NCBI GenBank assembly: GCA_903813345.2
Contig: CAIIXF020000004.1
Coordinates: 23,749,985-23,809,984, forward strand
Length of the DNA: 60,000 nt
From: Owenia fusiformis
Taxonomy: Eukaryota > Annelida > Polychaeta > Sabellida > Oweniidae
Direction: 5' to 3'
Below the pieces are notes generated by a model. That model made no database searches. It was not told the origin of the DNA and was given only the letters and a program-made list of their open reading frames with translations. A program made the position numbers and the translations under genes. Positions 34,401-44,166 of this stretch are shown in pieces (position 1 is the stretch's first letter; each line of letters opens with the position of its first letter).

Positions 34401-37400
34401 ATCGCAAGAACACTACGTTGGGCTTACAATGGAGAAAACCGCATTTTTGTAGCTGCAAGTTGAGAAAAGCTATTTCAGTTGTCCTTTAATAGATGAACAT
34501 GGTTCATTATGCAATCTGTATCTCTGAATCTGCATTGTGACCTACAGTACATATCATTCTTTATTCCTTTATGAGAAGTTTCTATTAATGAATTTACATC
34601 TACATCTAATGGTTTTATATAATGAAATTGGTGTGAATGTTTGATTCATTGTAAAATATGAATGTCTTACCTTATTAACTTTGAATGGATTTCCAAACAT
34701 GTGAGATCTGATTGGTTGACTATCAATTTCCCGTAAAGCACTTGGAGATTTTTTCAAATACTCCTGGTAATTTCCCATCTGACCAATCGGAATGCTGTGT
34801 AGATCCTCTTCATTGGTAACGCGTCCAGCATTTGTGATTGTCCGTAAAAAGTTGGTACGCATTTTGGTGATTTGGGTGAGAAGATTTTTTCGTGGAATGT
34901 CGAATGCATTTCTGAAAGACAATTCAGAAAAACAATTACTTTTGTGGACTCGAACGTTTGTTAGTTAGAACTGATCATTCTTCACACACCATCACATAAA
35001 CATTACAAAAAAGATGGGATGGGGCTTGACTTCTTCCCACTTCAACTTTCTGGAATGGAGAAGATATATTATAATGGGGTGACATTTGCAGCAGCCAACA
35101 GTTGAAAACTTCTTGTTTTTTCCAAAAACACCCATTTTGAAGTATTCTACAATACCTTCCATGCAGGGTTTGGGGTTAGGGCCAGTCCACTGGTCATTTG
35201 CCAGTACTTTTATTATGGACCAGTTGATTTTTTCAGTAGGTATAGAAGAAATAACATAGCAATTGGTCCGTAATGCCACATTGACCAGTTGCTCTCAGAA
35301 CCTTACCTCAACCCTTGCGCCCATTGTAAACTTTCAATAACTTTCCCAGTCAATTTACTTTGTTTTACCCGCCGGGTGAGAAATTTAATTGAAATCATCG
35401 TATAAAATGACATATCGTACCCAGCTTTGATTTAAAGAAAACTACAAGATTATCCTGAAGGTGTACCAAAATACTCGTATGTTACAATAATATCTTTATG
35501 TGTAGATTAATCACGCTGGTAATATATTAAATAACTCAACTTCATTTACTTCAGAGTATGATTGTTTGTTTTTTCAACGTTTCAATAGCCATCCAACTCG
35601 CTTTATCAAGATTTTATTCAAAATATATTATACTCTGAACTAAATGAAGTTGAGTTATTTAATAATTAAACTTATTTCAATCACAGATTTCTTCTATGTT
35701 ATTTCCATTTGTGAATTAAGAGATGCTCAGGTTTATGTAGGACCATGAACTTTTACCTAAAATACCAATACCAATACCTTTAACAAGAATATGACTTTCA
35801 ATTTACCTGTACATCTGGGGCTTAACTTTAGGGTCAGGGACTGCTAATGTAAAACTGCTATAATCCGTCATCTCTTGCTTTAAATTTGACAAATCGTTGG
35901 ATTTTAATAACTGATGGAAGTCCTTGCGCTCTAAAATGGACGTCTGTTTCTTGAAACTGATCTTTATCCCATCTGGTCTTGGCACTGATTGGCCGACAGA
36001 ATTCACAAGACGCATCAATTCTGTCTTAGCCTGAAAAATGAAATCATTGATTAAACAAATTCTGAAAATTAAGAAACAATGCATATCAAATTATGCTTGA
36101 ATCCCACCCCCTGGGAAAATTCAGCATGTCAAAATCCCGACCCTCTGCAATGGGGGTCTGATCTTTATTAGCAAACCTTTGAATGGTGCATTACCTATAT
36201 GGATAACAAACAAAGACAGGTTCTTCATTCTTATTCCATTATAGAGGATTCTTGACTGATGGGATGACAGAAAGACAAATGGAGGGCTTCACTAAATACA
36301 AAGCCAATCTCCAATAGTATCATTTGGTACTATTTTGGCTACAATACTGTATGGTGCCATAGACTATGGTACTGTATGGTACTGTATACTAACCGTACCA
36401 TATGCTACTGTATTTCAGAGTGCGGATAGTAGGGATTAAAGTGATCCATGCACCTGCAGACAAAAATGTTTCTAAATTCATATTCTTTGTTTTAAGACTT
36501 ACTTGGACTTTTATGGATTAAAATCACCCAATACACCTGCAGAGAATTTTTTCTAAATTCCTATTCAATTGCTATTTGACTTACTTGTGCTTTAATTTTC
36601 TTGATGTAAGACTGTACACTGTAACTGAGACAGTTCTCCATGCTGTCAGGGACTAGGTTAGGTGCTCCCATCTTGGCAAGGGCTCTCTTCAAGGGCTAAA
36701 GAAATGAAAAGGGGATGGAGGTTACTATGAAAACATACTTTGCTGTTAAACATTGTCAAAATCTATACTGCAAAATTGGTGTTCAATTTATCCTGACTGT
36801 AGATACAGTTCATATCAGACAAATATTGTTCAGGCATTCAAACACTCAAGCACTTTCAATATATTCAGTTAGCCAAGATCTCACAAGTACATGCTTATAG
36901 ACACAGACAGTGTGGCCATTCATAAAAATGTCACCACTTACCATTTGTTACAGATGCCTAACACCAACCAATGAACACAAACTGCCACACCACAAAAAAT
37001 TTGGACTATTACAATGTCATCATTTAATGGTGATAATGAACAGAAGTTTAGACAAATGTTACTTTTCATTTATACCTGAAAATTGTTGACAGACAGATGA
37101 AATGGATAGACATGGACAGACAATGGATGGAAATAAGGAAAAGAAAAAACTTACCCCTGCATAATATATGGGCATGGTTTTGAGATAGCTTTCAAATTGT
37201 TGGCGCCATTTTTGTGTAGGCTTGAGCTTGTGGACCTTGAACAGATCCTCTGGAAAAAACACAATCCGAGCATCATTATATGGATCAACAAAATTCTTCT
37301 AAAAAGAATGCAAAATGCACGCATAGTCATTAATATACTATATTTCCATTCATCAGACATCAAAAAACTTTCTATAAAATAGAATAGGCTTTACCCAGGA

Positions 37401-40400
37401 TCTTTTTCTATGAAGAATTTTTTAGACAAAAATGTAGGATCACGAAACTTTTTGTTATAATAGCCAAGGATTTTTGAAATATCATCTGGGTCATGAATTG
37501 TTTTATTTGATGCATATCTTGGGGTAAGGAATTTATTGAAGGCATTGCCCAAGAGATATTGAGGTGTTGCACCAGATTTGGAGGTGTTGTACCAGAATTT
37601 GAGGTATTCCACAATGTTTGAAGGTGCTGCACCAGATTTGGAGGTGCTGCACCATAAATCGGAAGATATTGCACTAGATTTGGTCGCGTTGCACCAGATT
37701 TAGAGGTGGTGCACCAAAAATCGGCAGGTGTTGCACCAGATATATTAATGTCTAATGTAACCTACCTAGTAATGCTATGAGGACGGGATAGTTGTAAGGC
37801 ATAACGAACAAGTTGACACAAGTCAGGTTGGTGCTAGCTTTGATGTATCCAAAGGGATGACCCATCTCACTGTATTTTGCACTGTTCGGTACAAACACCT
37901 GAAATGAAGAATTCAAAGATATACATGTTTTCATTATGTAGACAGTCTACTTGGCCAGGAATATGTATGGCATATCATACCAGTATATGGTCTTTCTGTA
38001 ACTTGGGGAAAACTCCATGTTTATGACAAAGGGTGACTTTTGACTTATGACTAATTATTAATAGGGGTGAACTGGTCGAAAAAATCCGATTCGAGTCAGA
38101 AAATGACGATTCGAGTTTCGAATCCGTTTCGAGTCGCGTGAAGTGCGAACAACATCGCTTTTGACCGTTCGTATTTTTAATGCGTCAATGGTGGAAAGCC
38201 GGAAATATAAACAAACACAATTCGTCATAAGTTTATTCTGATTTTATTACATATATTCTTTCATTTATGTGTACATACAATATAATAATTTAATACAAGC
38301 ATATCCAAGTCATTGAAACTTATATATTCAACGCAATATCGAGTAAAAACATGCATATTGACAGTATTTTTCTGAATTTTTTTATTTTTCTGAATTTTTT
38401 TATTTTTTCGAATTTTTTTCTCAACTCGAAAATGATTCAATTCATCAACTTCGACTCGATTCGACTCGACTCGAAGCCCCAAACCCGCGAGTCCTCGACT
38501 CATCGGGTTGTCGTCTCACCCCTAATTATTAACATTAACATGGTGCAAAAACAGATTTTTCCAAAATGAGGCAAAAGTAGGATTCAGAACTCATGGTGTA
38601 AAAAGCATGATTCCAGAAAACATGGATACAAGTTTTGTTTCAAAAGAATGATGTTTTCCTTTGTCAAAAAAATAAATGATTGAAAGATGGATTGACGGAT
38701 GGTTGGGCGATTCTAAAGGCTCAATGGTGGGTAGCACAAAGAGGTGTCAAGGAACAAAAAAATCGTAACAGATCGGTTTGAACATTTGACTTCGAAATGG
38801 AACAATTCTGGAATGGTTCAGAACAGAACAGATTGACTGCGTGTGTAAACTAAGTTGATTGACTAGGTCTATCTGGTAGCGAATAGCTCTTCAAAACTCT
38901 TCAATGGAAAGTACTGAAAAATTGACTTCTTTCGGTGCAAAAAAATACTGTTTTGTTGACTGCGAGCCTAATTCCACGGGTCAGAACAAAATTGGGCATC
39001 CCAAACACCTCTAGTAAAACATTTCAGCTACTGACCTGCCAGGCTACACCAGGTTGCCTCCGCTCTAAGATGTACTGGGTCAAAGGGGATGGTTCCAACT
39101 CATACTTGTCAAATGGTAGATTCTCTAATGTGAGAGGTTCACATGGTTTGCAGGAGAAGTTCACTGTAGGATTGGCTGACCTTGCAGGCTGAAAAATCAA
39201 ATTATACATGTCTTGATTTTATTCAAGGTCTATTTGGCTGGGAATGTGTGTACATGTACTTGGGAAATAAAAGATTTTCAATTTTTTGACTAAGTTTTTC
39301 ATTGTCAAAAGCATGCATTGCAATTTCAGATATTCAACAGTCTTTTACAATAGTCAAAGTAACATAGCACAAAACTCAAAGATAAAATTCGGGAATGTAA
39401 TCCCTTGAAGCCCCTTGAGAAGGACATGTAATGCATAGAATATGCACACCATACAACACCAGACTTTTGATACATGAGGTTACTCCATAATACAGACAGA
39501 TTCAAGTACTGTACTCCGGGTAAATTTCGACGATATAAAATTTCGCAATTTTTCAAAATTGCAATTCACGGCTATTTAATTTTGCGGATTTGAGTTGATG
39601 ACATTTCGCAGATTGCACAAGTTGAATTTTTTTCCAATTACCGTGAATCAATGCGGACTATTTTAGCCCGTTCAGAATCCGAATTATGTTTGTATTTCCC
39701 ACGTTTAGGGCATTTATTTGAATATTCTTGAATGGCTTTTTCAATTTGCAGGATATCATTGTCGTCAACAGTTCTTGCCTTTGTTGGCCTAATACTGTAG
39801 ATTGGGTTAATTTGGCGCCCGCTTTAATTTGGCGAATTTGGCGAAATTGAAAAATTCGCCAATATAAATCTTCGCCAAAATTTAGAATGAATCCCCGGGA
39901 ATTATCTAGGGTATTTCGTCGAGTGTATTTAGGTCACTTCCGGTTTAGTTTTTTCCAAAAATATGAAAAAAATGTTTCTCATAAATTGGCTCAGAACTGG
40001 TCAGTCACTTATTAATACTCAGGGAAAAACTAGAAAGGAAAAGTGCAGTATAGTAGCAGCATCAATCGAGGTGCAAAATGTAAAGGATGATCTCACAAAA
40101 ATGTACAAACATGGTGAATATTGCCAGTGGTCCTCAAAAGAAAAAATGAACATAAAATTCGCAAACAACGCGTAAGTTAATTAAAATTTTTTTTTGCATA
40201 TCCGCAAAATGGCAAAATCGCCAAATTAAGTAGCGCCAAATTAACCCAATCTACAGTAAGCCAATTCAAAATGTTTTTAGGCCTTCGCCCAACAACACTG
40301 GAAGAAACGTTTCACACAGAACGAAACATATCAAAAGGCCCGGGTCAAATCCCCGGGGATTAAAGACAAATTTCGCGACGATAAATGTTCGAGATTTTGC

Positions 40401-43400
40401 TACATTCGCGAACAAAGCAGATTAAATCGCACGCAAACATTACCGGGAGTACAGTATGTTAATTGGTTGAACATTAAGTACTATATTTAAGAAACAAAAG
40501 AACATGACATACTAGTGAAGGACTGTTCAGATCTGGCCAGTAAGACTCAGGGATCAACCAGTGACCAACAGAGTAGCCTTTGGTGGCAGACCTTGGTACA
40601 TAGACAAGTTTACGACAACTATGCCATGCAGCAGATGTTGGGGTAGTTGATCGTTTTCCTTCTAGGGCATTTGGCACATTGAGGTTGGCTTCATGGTTTT
40701 CTGCAATAGAAAAATGTAAATATGATAATATACATATTCCTGGCCAGGTAGCCAATGAATACGACATTAAAATGTATAAAAGTTTACACAAAGTAAATAG
40801 CATTATACATGTTCCAAAGTAGTAATGTATGTAACATCAGAATGTATCAAGGTGTACATAAAGTATGACAAAATACACATTCCTGGCCAGGTAACCAATG
40901 TAGGCAACAAAGTAAATATGACAATATACATGTTCCAGGCCAGGCAGCCAATATATGTAACCTCAGCATGTATATCCTACCTTTAGTGGTATCATCAGGG
41001 GGGTCTGGTCCGATCTTCTCAAAGTTGATTACTACACCAGGATGAAGTTTCTGCACCATAGACTCCAATGTCTGCAACAACATCCTCTGTGTAAAAACTG
41101 CATAGGATCTCCCTGAAATTGCATTAGATCTCCTTAAAATATCACAGAATCTTCCTGAAATGGCACAGGATCTCCTTGGAATAGCTTATGATCTCCCTGA
41201 AATGATAGATGATCTCTTTAGAATACCCTAAGGTCTCCCTGAAATAGCATTATAGGATCTCCTTAGAATAGAACAGAATCTCCCTGAAATAGCACAGGAT
41301 CTCCTTGACACAGTAGAGGATCTCCCTGAAATTGCATAGTATCTACTTAGAATAATGGAGAATCTCCCTGAAATAACAAAGGGTCTCTGAAATAACATCT
41401 CCAGAATAATATAGGCTAGGATCTCTCTGAAAAATATAAGATTTCTCTAGAATAAAGGAAAGTCAATTGCAAAAAATAATATGCCTAATACAGCAGAGCA
41501 TGCAATGAAGGGGTCAAATAACAATAGAGATCTATCCTCAGTTGTGATTTGATAACTAACAACACTCATATTTCGACCAAAACCCAATACATATGTTAAA
41601 TAATAAAATTGCCATTATATTTATGACTGACCTCCTGTGACTTCACACATAGCATCAATGGCTGCACTATCAGCTGATGGGATATATTGTCCTCCAGTGA
41701 TTTCATTGGGGACAGTTGCAGGAAAACGAAGCACTATACTGAACAGTCTTTGATCCCACCGGAAGGGTTCTTTTGTGAGCTCATTTCCTGGAACTGTGGT
41801 ATTCATTGGAAGATTTAACTGCAAGAAGGTATAAAAGACATTTACAGGGTGTCCTAAAAAAATTGTACATAGACAAATGTGGAATTTAAAACATGATCAC
41901 AAAGATCTCAAAACTATCCAGGGTATTCGGATTCGCATCAACCATGACTGAGGTCATTTAAAGCATGTCATCAAAAATGTTGATTTCTCAATAAGAAAAT
42001 GTGAGAATTTCGGCTTTTCTAATAAAAGAACTGCAGAACCCTCCCCTCCCGCCAGATAAATACTCAATTACTTGTTAATACCCAGAAAATAGACCCAGAT
42101 ATATATCCCCTAAAAATTGTATATTTTACATTTCGCATGCTCTCACTTTCTTGTCATCACAATTCCAGGAAAACCACTTGACTGGTGAATCCAGTCATAC
42201 CCTCCAGAGCACTACTCTTGGCATACTTATCCCCAGTTATACCCCCCCCCTCCCTCAAAGAGCTACTCACATCTTGCTGTACTCCAGTCATACTGGTTAG
42301 CTTCCTTCCATCAGTGATACAGATAATAACAGCTGGCTCTAAGTAATAGGGGCATTTACCCTGAAAATATAACAAACAATATTTAGGCTATTATCTACTT
42401 TGGTAAGGGTAAAGAGAAATATCTGCTGTCTATGGATAAAGGTTTACAAAGCATTTTTGCCTATATCAATTCAATGGTCAGTATTGCAAAATCTAAACAA
42501 GATTGTAGAACACCATCCACAAAAAAAAGTTGGAAACAATTACGATATGTCATTTGTGATTGTGACATAAAAATGAATTATATTTTCAGCAAAGTTCATC
42601 TGTTTTTACAATGTATCACATTGTTCATTGCAGCTTAATGCAAAAGGCTGACACCCCCAGACTTATTTCTATATCTAATTTTTATGTCTAATGTTTGCGC
42701 TAAATCTTACCATGCCATAAGTGTCAATACCCAAATGCATTCTGTTGACATTCAAGAGATCGAATGCATGTTTTAGGGATGGTCCAACTGCAGACAGGCC
42801 AAGGGCTTCAAGATTCTTTAGTTTGTCTACAAATGTTGTGTGACTCTCTTTCCATCCTGCCTATAATGTAACAAGACATGGTCAGTATTAACTTCAAATT
42901 AGGCCAGGGTGCATGTTCGGAACTTTGCTGCAACACTCAATAGAGTCACATGTTATTTTTCAAATATGAATAACCCCTTCCCCACACCGTCTACATCTTT
43001 CAGTTTTGCACAAAGAGTGCACTAAAGTATCTAGAAAAGACTGATGAAAAGATTTATTTTGTAAAATGTATAAAAAATGAGAAAATTAAGTAAGAAAATT
43101 CAGTGCACTCCTGTCACTGTATTTTTTTGTTTTATTTTACATTTTACAAAACAAATCTTCTCACCAGTCTTTTCAAGGCACGTAAGTGCACAAATTCAGT
43201 AACAAATTGACAATTTAGCTGTAATTCAGTGGTATCGTTTATTGGTATGGGTTTATATTAAAGTCACTTTTAATAAAATTCTAAAACCTTTAGGTCATAA
43301 TTACACATCCTGTTATGCAGTGATTTTTTCTCAGGTGGGTGCAAAATTCTACTTTTCAAATTCAGATGCCAATTGTTCATGTTTTTTTTTTCATTTTCAA

Positions 43401-44166
43401 GTGGGTGCAAAAGGATTTTCAGGTATGTGCAAGTCTATTTTCAAATTCTCAGTTGGGTGCTGCGCCCACTTGCTTTAGTGTTTGAACACCCCATTTACTT
43501 CAATGGTACACATGCTACAATGCTAGCAATATTTAATTTTATTTTGTTTTAATTGTTTTTGTATATTTCAAGTGTTAAAATATTTCTGACAGTTCAAATA
43601 ACATGAATACATGAGAAGTGAAAGTGAAACCAAAAGTAACCTTATTCAATTTAGTGATGTCACTACCCAGAATGCATTTCAAAGTGTAATACAAATGGCG
43701 TTAAAGGTAGCCAAGATTTGTGAATAAAAAGCCAAAAACAACTTAATTACAGCCCGTATTCTAAATAAATGGATGGATTGGTGCACGTATGAAGTTACAA
43801 GCTTTCATTTGCTGCATGGGAATCCACAAAAAGTCCTCATATTTCGATAGAAATGCGCGACTGATTGTCTTCAGTCTCACCTTGATGTTCGCAGGCGGTT
43901 CTTCAAATGTCAGCAGCATGTATCTGTCCATCCTGCTTGCTGGATCACGGGATCTGAACTGAAAATAAATAAATAAGAACATATAGAACCCATCCCTCGT
44001 ATAAATAAGGCACTGCATCTCACAACAAACTACCAAATATGCTTCAAATGTGTACCTTCATGAAAGTTTCCACGGCAGATTTTGCAACATCCAACAAAGA
44101 TGTGCCCAAATATGTGCGCTGATTCATGGACGCGCTTGTGTCCACGAGAAAGACTATTACCGTCAT
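31252..44166 (-). CDS. INTS6: Integrator complex subunit 6, complete, 16 coding exons
   Basis: INTS6 (DICE1) is a nuclear subunit of Integrator, which terminates and processes RNA polymerase II transcripts; it belongs to the module that holds PP2A. Exons in gene order: 44166-44056, 43958-43881, 42860-42711, 42360-42271, 41818-41632, 41112-40981, 40700-40513, 39188-39036, 37898-37766, 37249-37155, 36695-36585, 36030-35807, 34911-34671, 33729-33465, 32148-31894, 31445-31252. Every junction is GT-AG and every phase matches; total 2607 bp, 868 residues, close to the vertebrate length. The N-terminal VWA domain has the MIDAS start DTSAS (residues 9-13) and PFRWDQRLF. Later blocks are KYSEMGHPFGY, LPFDKYELEPSPLTQ, QMGNYQEYLK and the conserved C-terminal helices. 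The region encoded by exons 14-15 is the least conserved. Intact, with no frameshift. Confidence 0.96.
31894..32148 (-). CDS. INTS6: INTS6 exon 15
   Basis: Residues 720-804. Contains two related short units (ENNGLGEEQPITDSLTRTDS and ENNGFDQPITNNITRTNT), then IELIKQVKRPGK of the conserved C-terminal domain. Phases 1-1. Confidence 0.93.
32190..32240. repeat. Short dispersed repeat (CATTTGTTACAGATG family), copy 1
   Basis: Shares ATGCAAAATGTCACCACC-GCCATTTGTTACAGA with 32817-32855, 36925-36960 and, inverted, 48805-48845. A weaker relative is at 42485-42575. All lie in introns or the LRR/J intergenic space. Confidence 0.65.
32525..32625. repeat. Pogo/Tigger-like fragment
   Basis: AACACCTCTATAAGTGGAAC and GCCAGGTTTTACTGTA resemble the ends of pogo-type elements; related AGGTTTTACAGTA occurs at 32980-32992. 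INTS6 intron 14. Confidence 0.4.
32815..32960. repeat. Short dispersed repeat, copy 2
   Basis: ATGCAAAATTTCACAACCAG then CATTTGTTACAGATGCC and a GGTGACATAAAAATG end shared with the copy near 36925-37040. Confidence 0.6.
33070..33375. mobile_element. Dispersed ~250-bp repeat, copy 1
   Basis: Contains GCTTCAAAATCCAGAATATA, TTTTTACCCCCTGCGATAA, GCGACAG, TTTAATCGGGCGCTTCC, TATAGCAGGGGGAAGAAGGA. The reverse complement of the same sequence is at 54855-55085. INTS6 intron 14. Confidence 0.85.
33465..33729 (-). CDS. INTS6: INTS6 exon 14
   Basis: Residues 632-719, MMIDETDEAVLSGSPKRSR followed by a basic, Ser/Pro-rich low-conservation linker. Acceptor TTTGCTGCAG lies in a duplicated tract. Confidence 0.93.
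33730..33811. repeat. Duplicated acceptor tract of INTS6 exon 14
   Basis: Two ~40-bp direct repeats (TGCAGCAAAAGAAATAGTTC...AATATAAT). On the minus strand both give TATTTCTTTTGCTGCA; only the exon-proximal one is followed by G to form a usable AG. Confidence 0.85.
34132..34326. mobile_element. 195-bp MITE with CACGTG palindromes
   Basis: TIRs TTGGCCCCCACGTGAT and ATCACGTGGGGGCCAA, flanked by direct TTTA (34128-34131, 34327-34330). A second GGCCCCCACGTGG block lies inside the left arm. INTS6 intron 13. Confidence 0.85.
34671..34911 (-). CDS. INTS6: INTS6 exon 13
   Basis: Residues 551-631, RNAFDIPRKNLLTQITKMR, IPIGQMGNYQEYLKKSPS and FGNPFKVNK; phase 0 end. Confidence 0.95.
35527..35662. mobile_element. 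136-bp MITE
   Basis: TTAAATAACTCAACTTCATT pairs with AATGAAGTTGAGTTATTTAA at the other end; ATACTCTGAA also pairs. INTS6 intron 12. Confidence 0.8.
35807..36030 (-). CDS. INTS6: INTS6 exon 12
   Basis: Residues 477-550, ERKDFHQLLKSNDLSNLK and VKPQMYR boundary; ends phase 2. Confidence 0.95.
36585..36695 (-). CDS. INTS6: INTS6 exon 11
   Basis: Residues 440-476, MGAPNLVPDSMENCLSYSV; no long open frame marks it, placed by homology and splice sites. Confidence 0.94.
37155..37249 (-). CDS. INTS6: INTS6 exon 10
   Basis: Residues 408-439, EDLFKVHKLKPTQKWRQQFE and YLKTMPIYYAG; donor GTAAGT. Confidence 0.95.
37558..37742. repeat. ~20-bp minisatellite next to INTS6 exon 9 donor
   Basis: Unit GGTGTTGCACCAGATTTGGA, about nine degenerate copies, starting 24 bp inside intron 9. 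Does not carry exon sequence. Confidence 0.85.
37766..37898 (-). CDS. INTS6: INTS6 exon 9
   Basis: Residues 364-407, KYSEMGHPFGYIKAS and CVNLFVMPYNYPVL; donor GTAGGT, ends phase 1. Confidence 0.95.
38062..38524. mobile_element. 463-bp hAT-type MITE with 8-bp target duplication
   Basis: Flanked by identical ATTATTAA (38054-38061, 38525-38532). TIRs TAGGGGTGA and TCACCCCTA; subterminal repeats TTCGAGTC/CGACTCGA. An 8-bp duplication with (C/T)AGGG-type ends is the hAT signature. INTS6 intron 8. Confidence 0.95.
39036..39188 (-). CDS. INTS6: INTS6 exon 8
   Basis: Residues 313-363, NFSCKPCEP and LPFDKYELEPSPLTQYILER; donor GTCAGT, phase 0. Confidence 0.95.
39509..40454. mobile_element. TA-flanked MITE (outer) carrying a nested MITE
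   Basis: TA flanks at 39507-39508 and 40455-40456. Ends CTGTACTCCGGGTAA and TTACCGGGAGTACAG. The inner element at 39795-40256 splits it; without it the outer element is about 480 bp. INTS6 intron 7. Confidence 0.9.
39795..40256. mobile_element. TA-flanked MITE (inner, nested)
   Basis: TA flanks at 39793-39794 and 40257-40258. TIRs CTGTAGATTGGGTTAATTTG and its complement, with GGCGAATTTGGCGAA-type subterminal repeats. The CTGTA end is shared with the outer element. Confidence 0.93.
40513..40700 (-). CDS. INTS6: INTS6 exon 7
   Basis: Residues 250-312, including AAWHSCRKLVYVPRS and GHWLIPESYWPDLNSPSL; donor GTATGT. Confidence 0.95.
40701..40980. repeat. INTS6 intron 6, about three ~95-bp tandem units
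   Basis: The whole intron is made of repeats of ATATACATGTTCCTGGCCAG and ATGTATGTAACATCAGAATG. Units share the order but vary in length. Confidence 0.8.
40981..41112 (-). CDS. INTS6: INTS6 exon 6
   Basis: Residues 206-249, GRSYAVFTQRMLLQTLESMV to GPDPPDDTTK; acceptor AATTTCAG|GG. The acceptor and first exon bases are repeated in the minisatellite upstream (41113-41470). Confidence 0.95.
41113..41470. repeat. 42-bp minisatellite grown from INTS6 exon 6 acceptor
   Basis: Alternating half-units ATCTCCCTGAAATAGCA and ATCTCCTTAGAATA. CTCCCTGAAAT starts at 41109 (the real acceptor) and again at 41193, 41235, 41280, 41322 and 41364, with a variant at 41151: steps of 42 or 45 bp. On the minus strand each reads ATTTCAGGGAG, the true splice acceptor plus the first five exon bases. 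Confidence 0.95.
41632..41818 (-). CDS. INTS6: INTS6 exon 5
   Basis: Residues 144-205, ELTKEPFRWDQRLF to MCEVTG; donor GTCAGT, ends phase 1. Confidence 0.95.
41843..41900. mobile_element. Solo mariner-type end
   Basis: TTACAGGGTGTCCTAAAAA, the 5' end type of the ACAGGGTG families here; no matching right end nearby. INTS6 intron 4. Confidence 0.5.
42271..42360 (-). CDS. INTS6: INTS6 exon 4
   Basis: Residues 114-143, YLEPAVIICITDGRKLTS (VWA core strand); phase 0 at both ends. Confidence 0.95.
42711..42860 (-). CDS. INTS6: INTS6 exon 3
   Basis: Residues 64-113, AGWKESHTTFVDKLKNLEAL and the LGIDTYGM end; acceptor ATTATAG, donor GTAAGA. No long open frame marks it, so it was found by homology. 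Confidence 0.95.
42903..43190. mobile_element. Truncated copy of the 15.8-kb fold-back
   Basis: Shares GGGTGCATGTTCGGAA, GAGTCACATGTTATTTTTCA, GTCTACATCTTTCA and TTACAAAACAAATCTT with 15833-16243 but loses the outer part of one arm. INTS6 intron 2. Confidence 0.8.
43881..43958 (-). CDS. INTS6: INTS6 exon 2
   Basis: Residues 38-63, RDPASRMDRYMLLTFEEPP; acceptor TTTTCAG, donor GTGAGA, phase 0. Confidence 0.95.
44056..44166 (-). CDS. INTS6: INTS6 exon 1
   Basis: Residues 1-37. ATG at 44166; encodes MTVIVFLVDTSASMNQR with the VWA metal-site motif. Donor GTACAC, phase 0. Confidence 0.95.
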
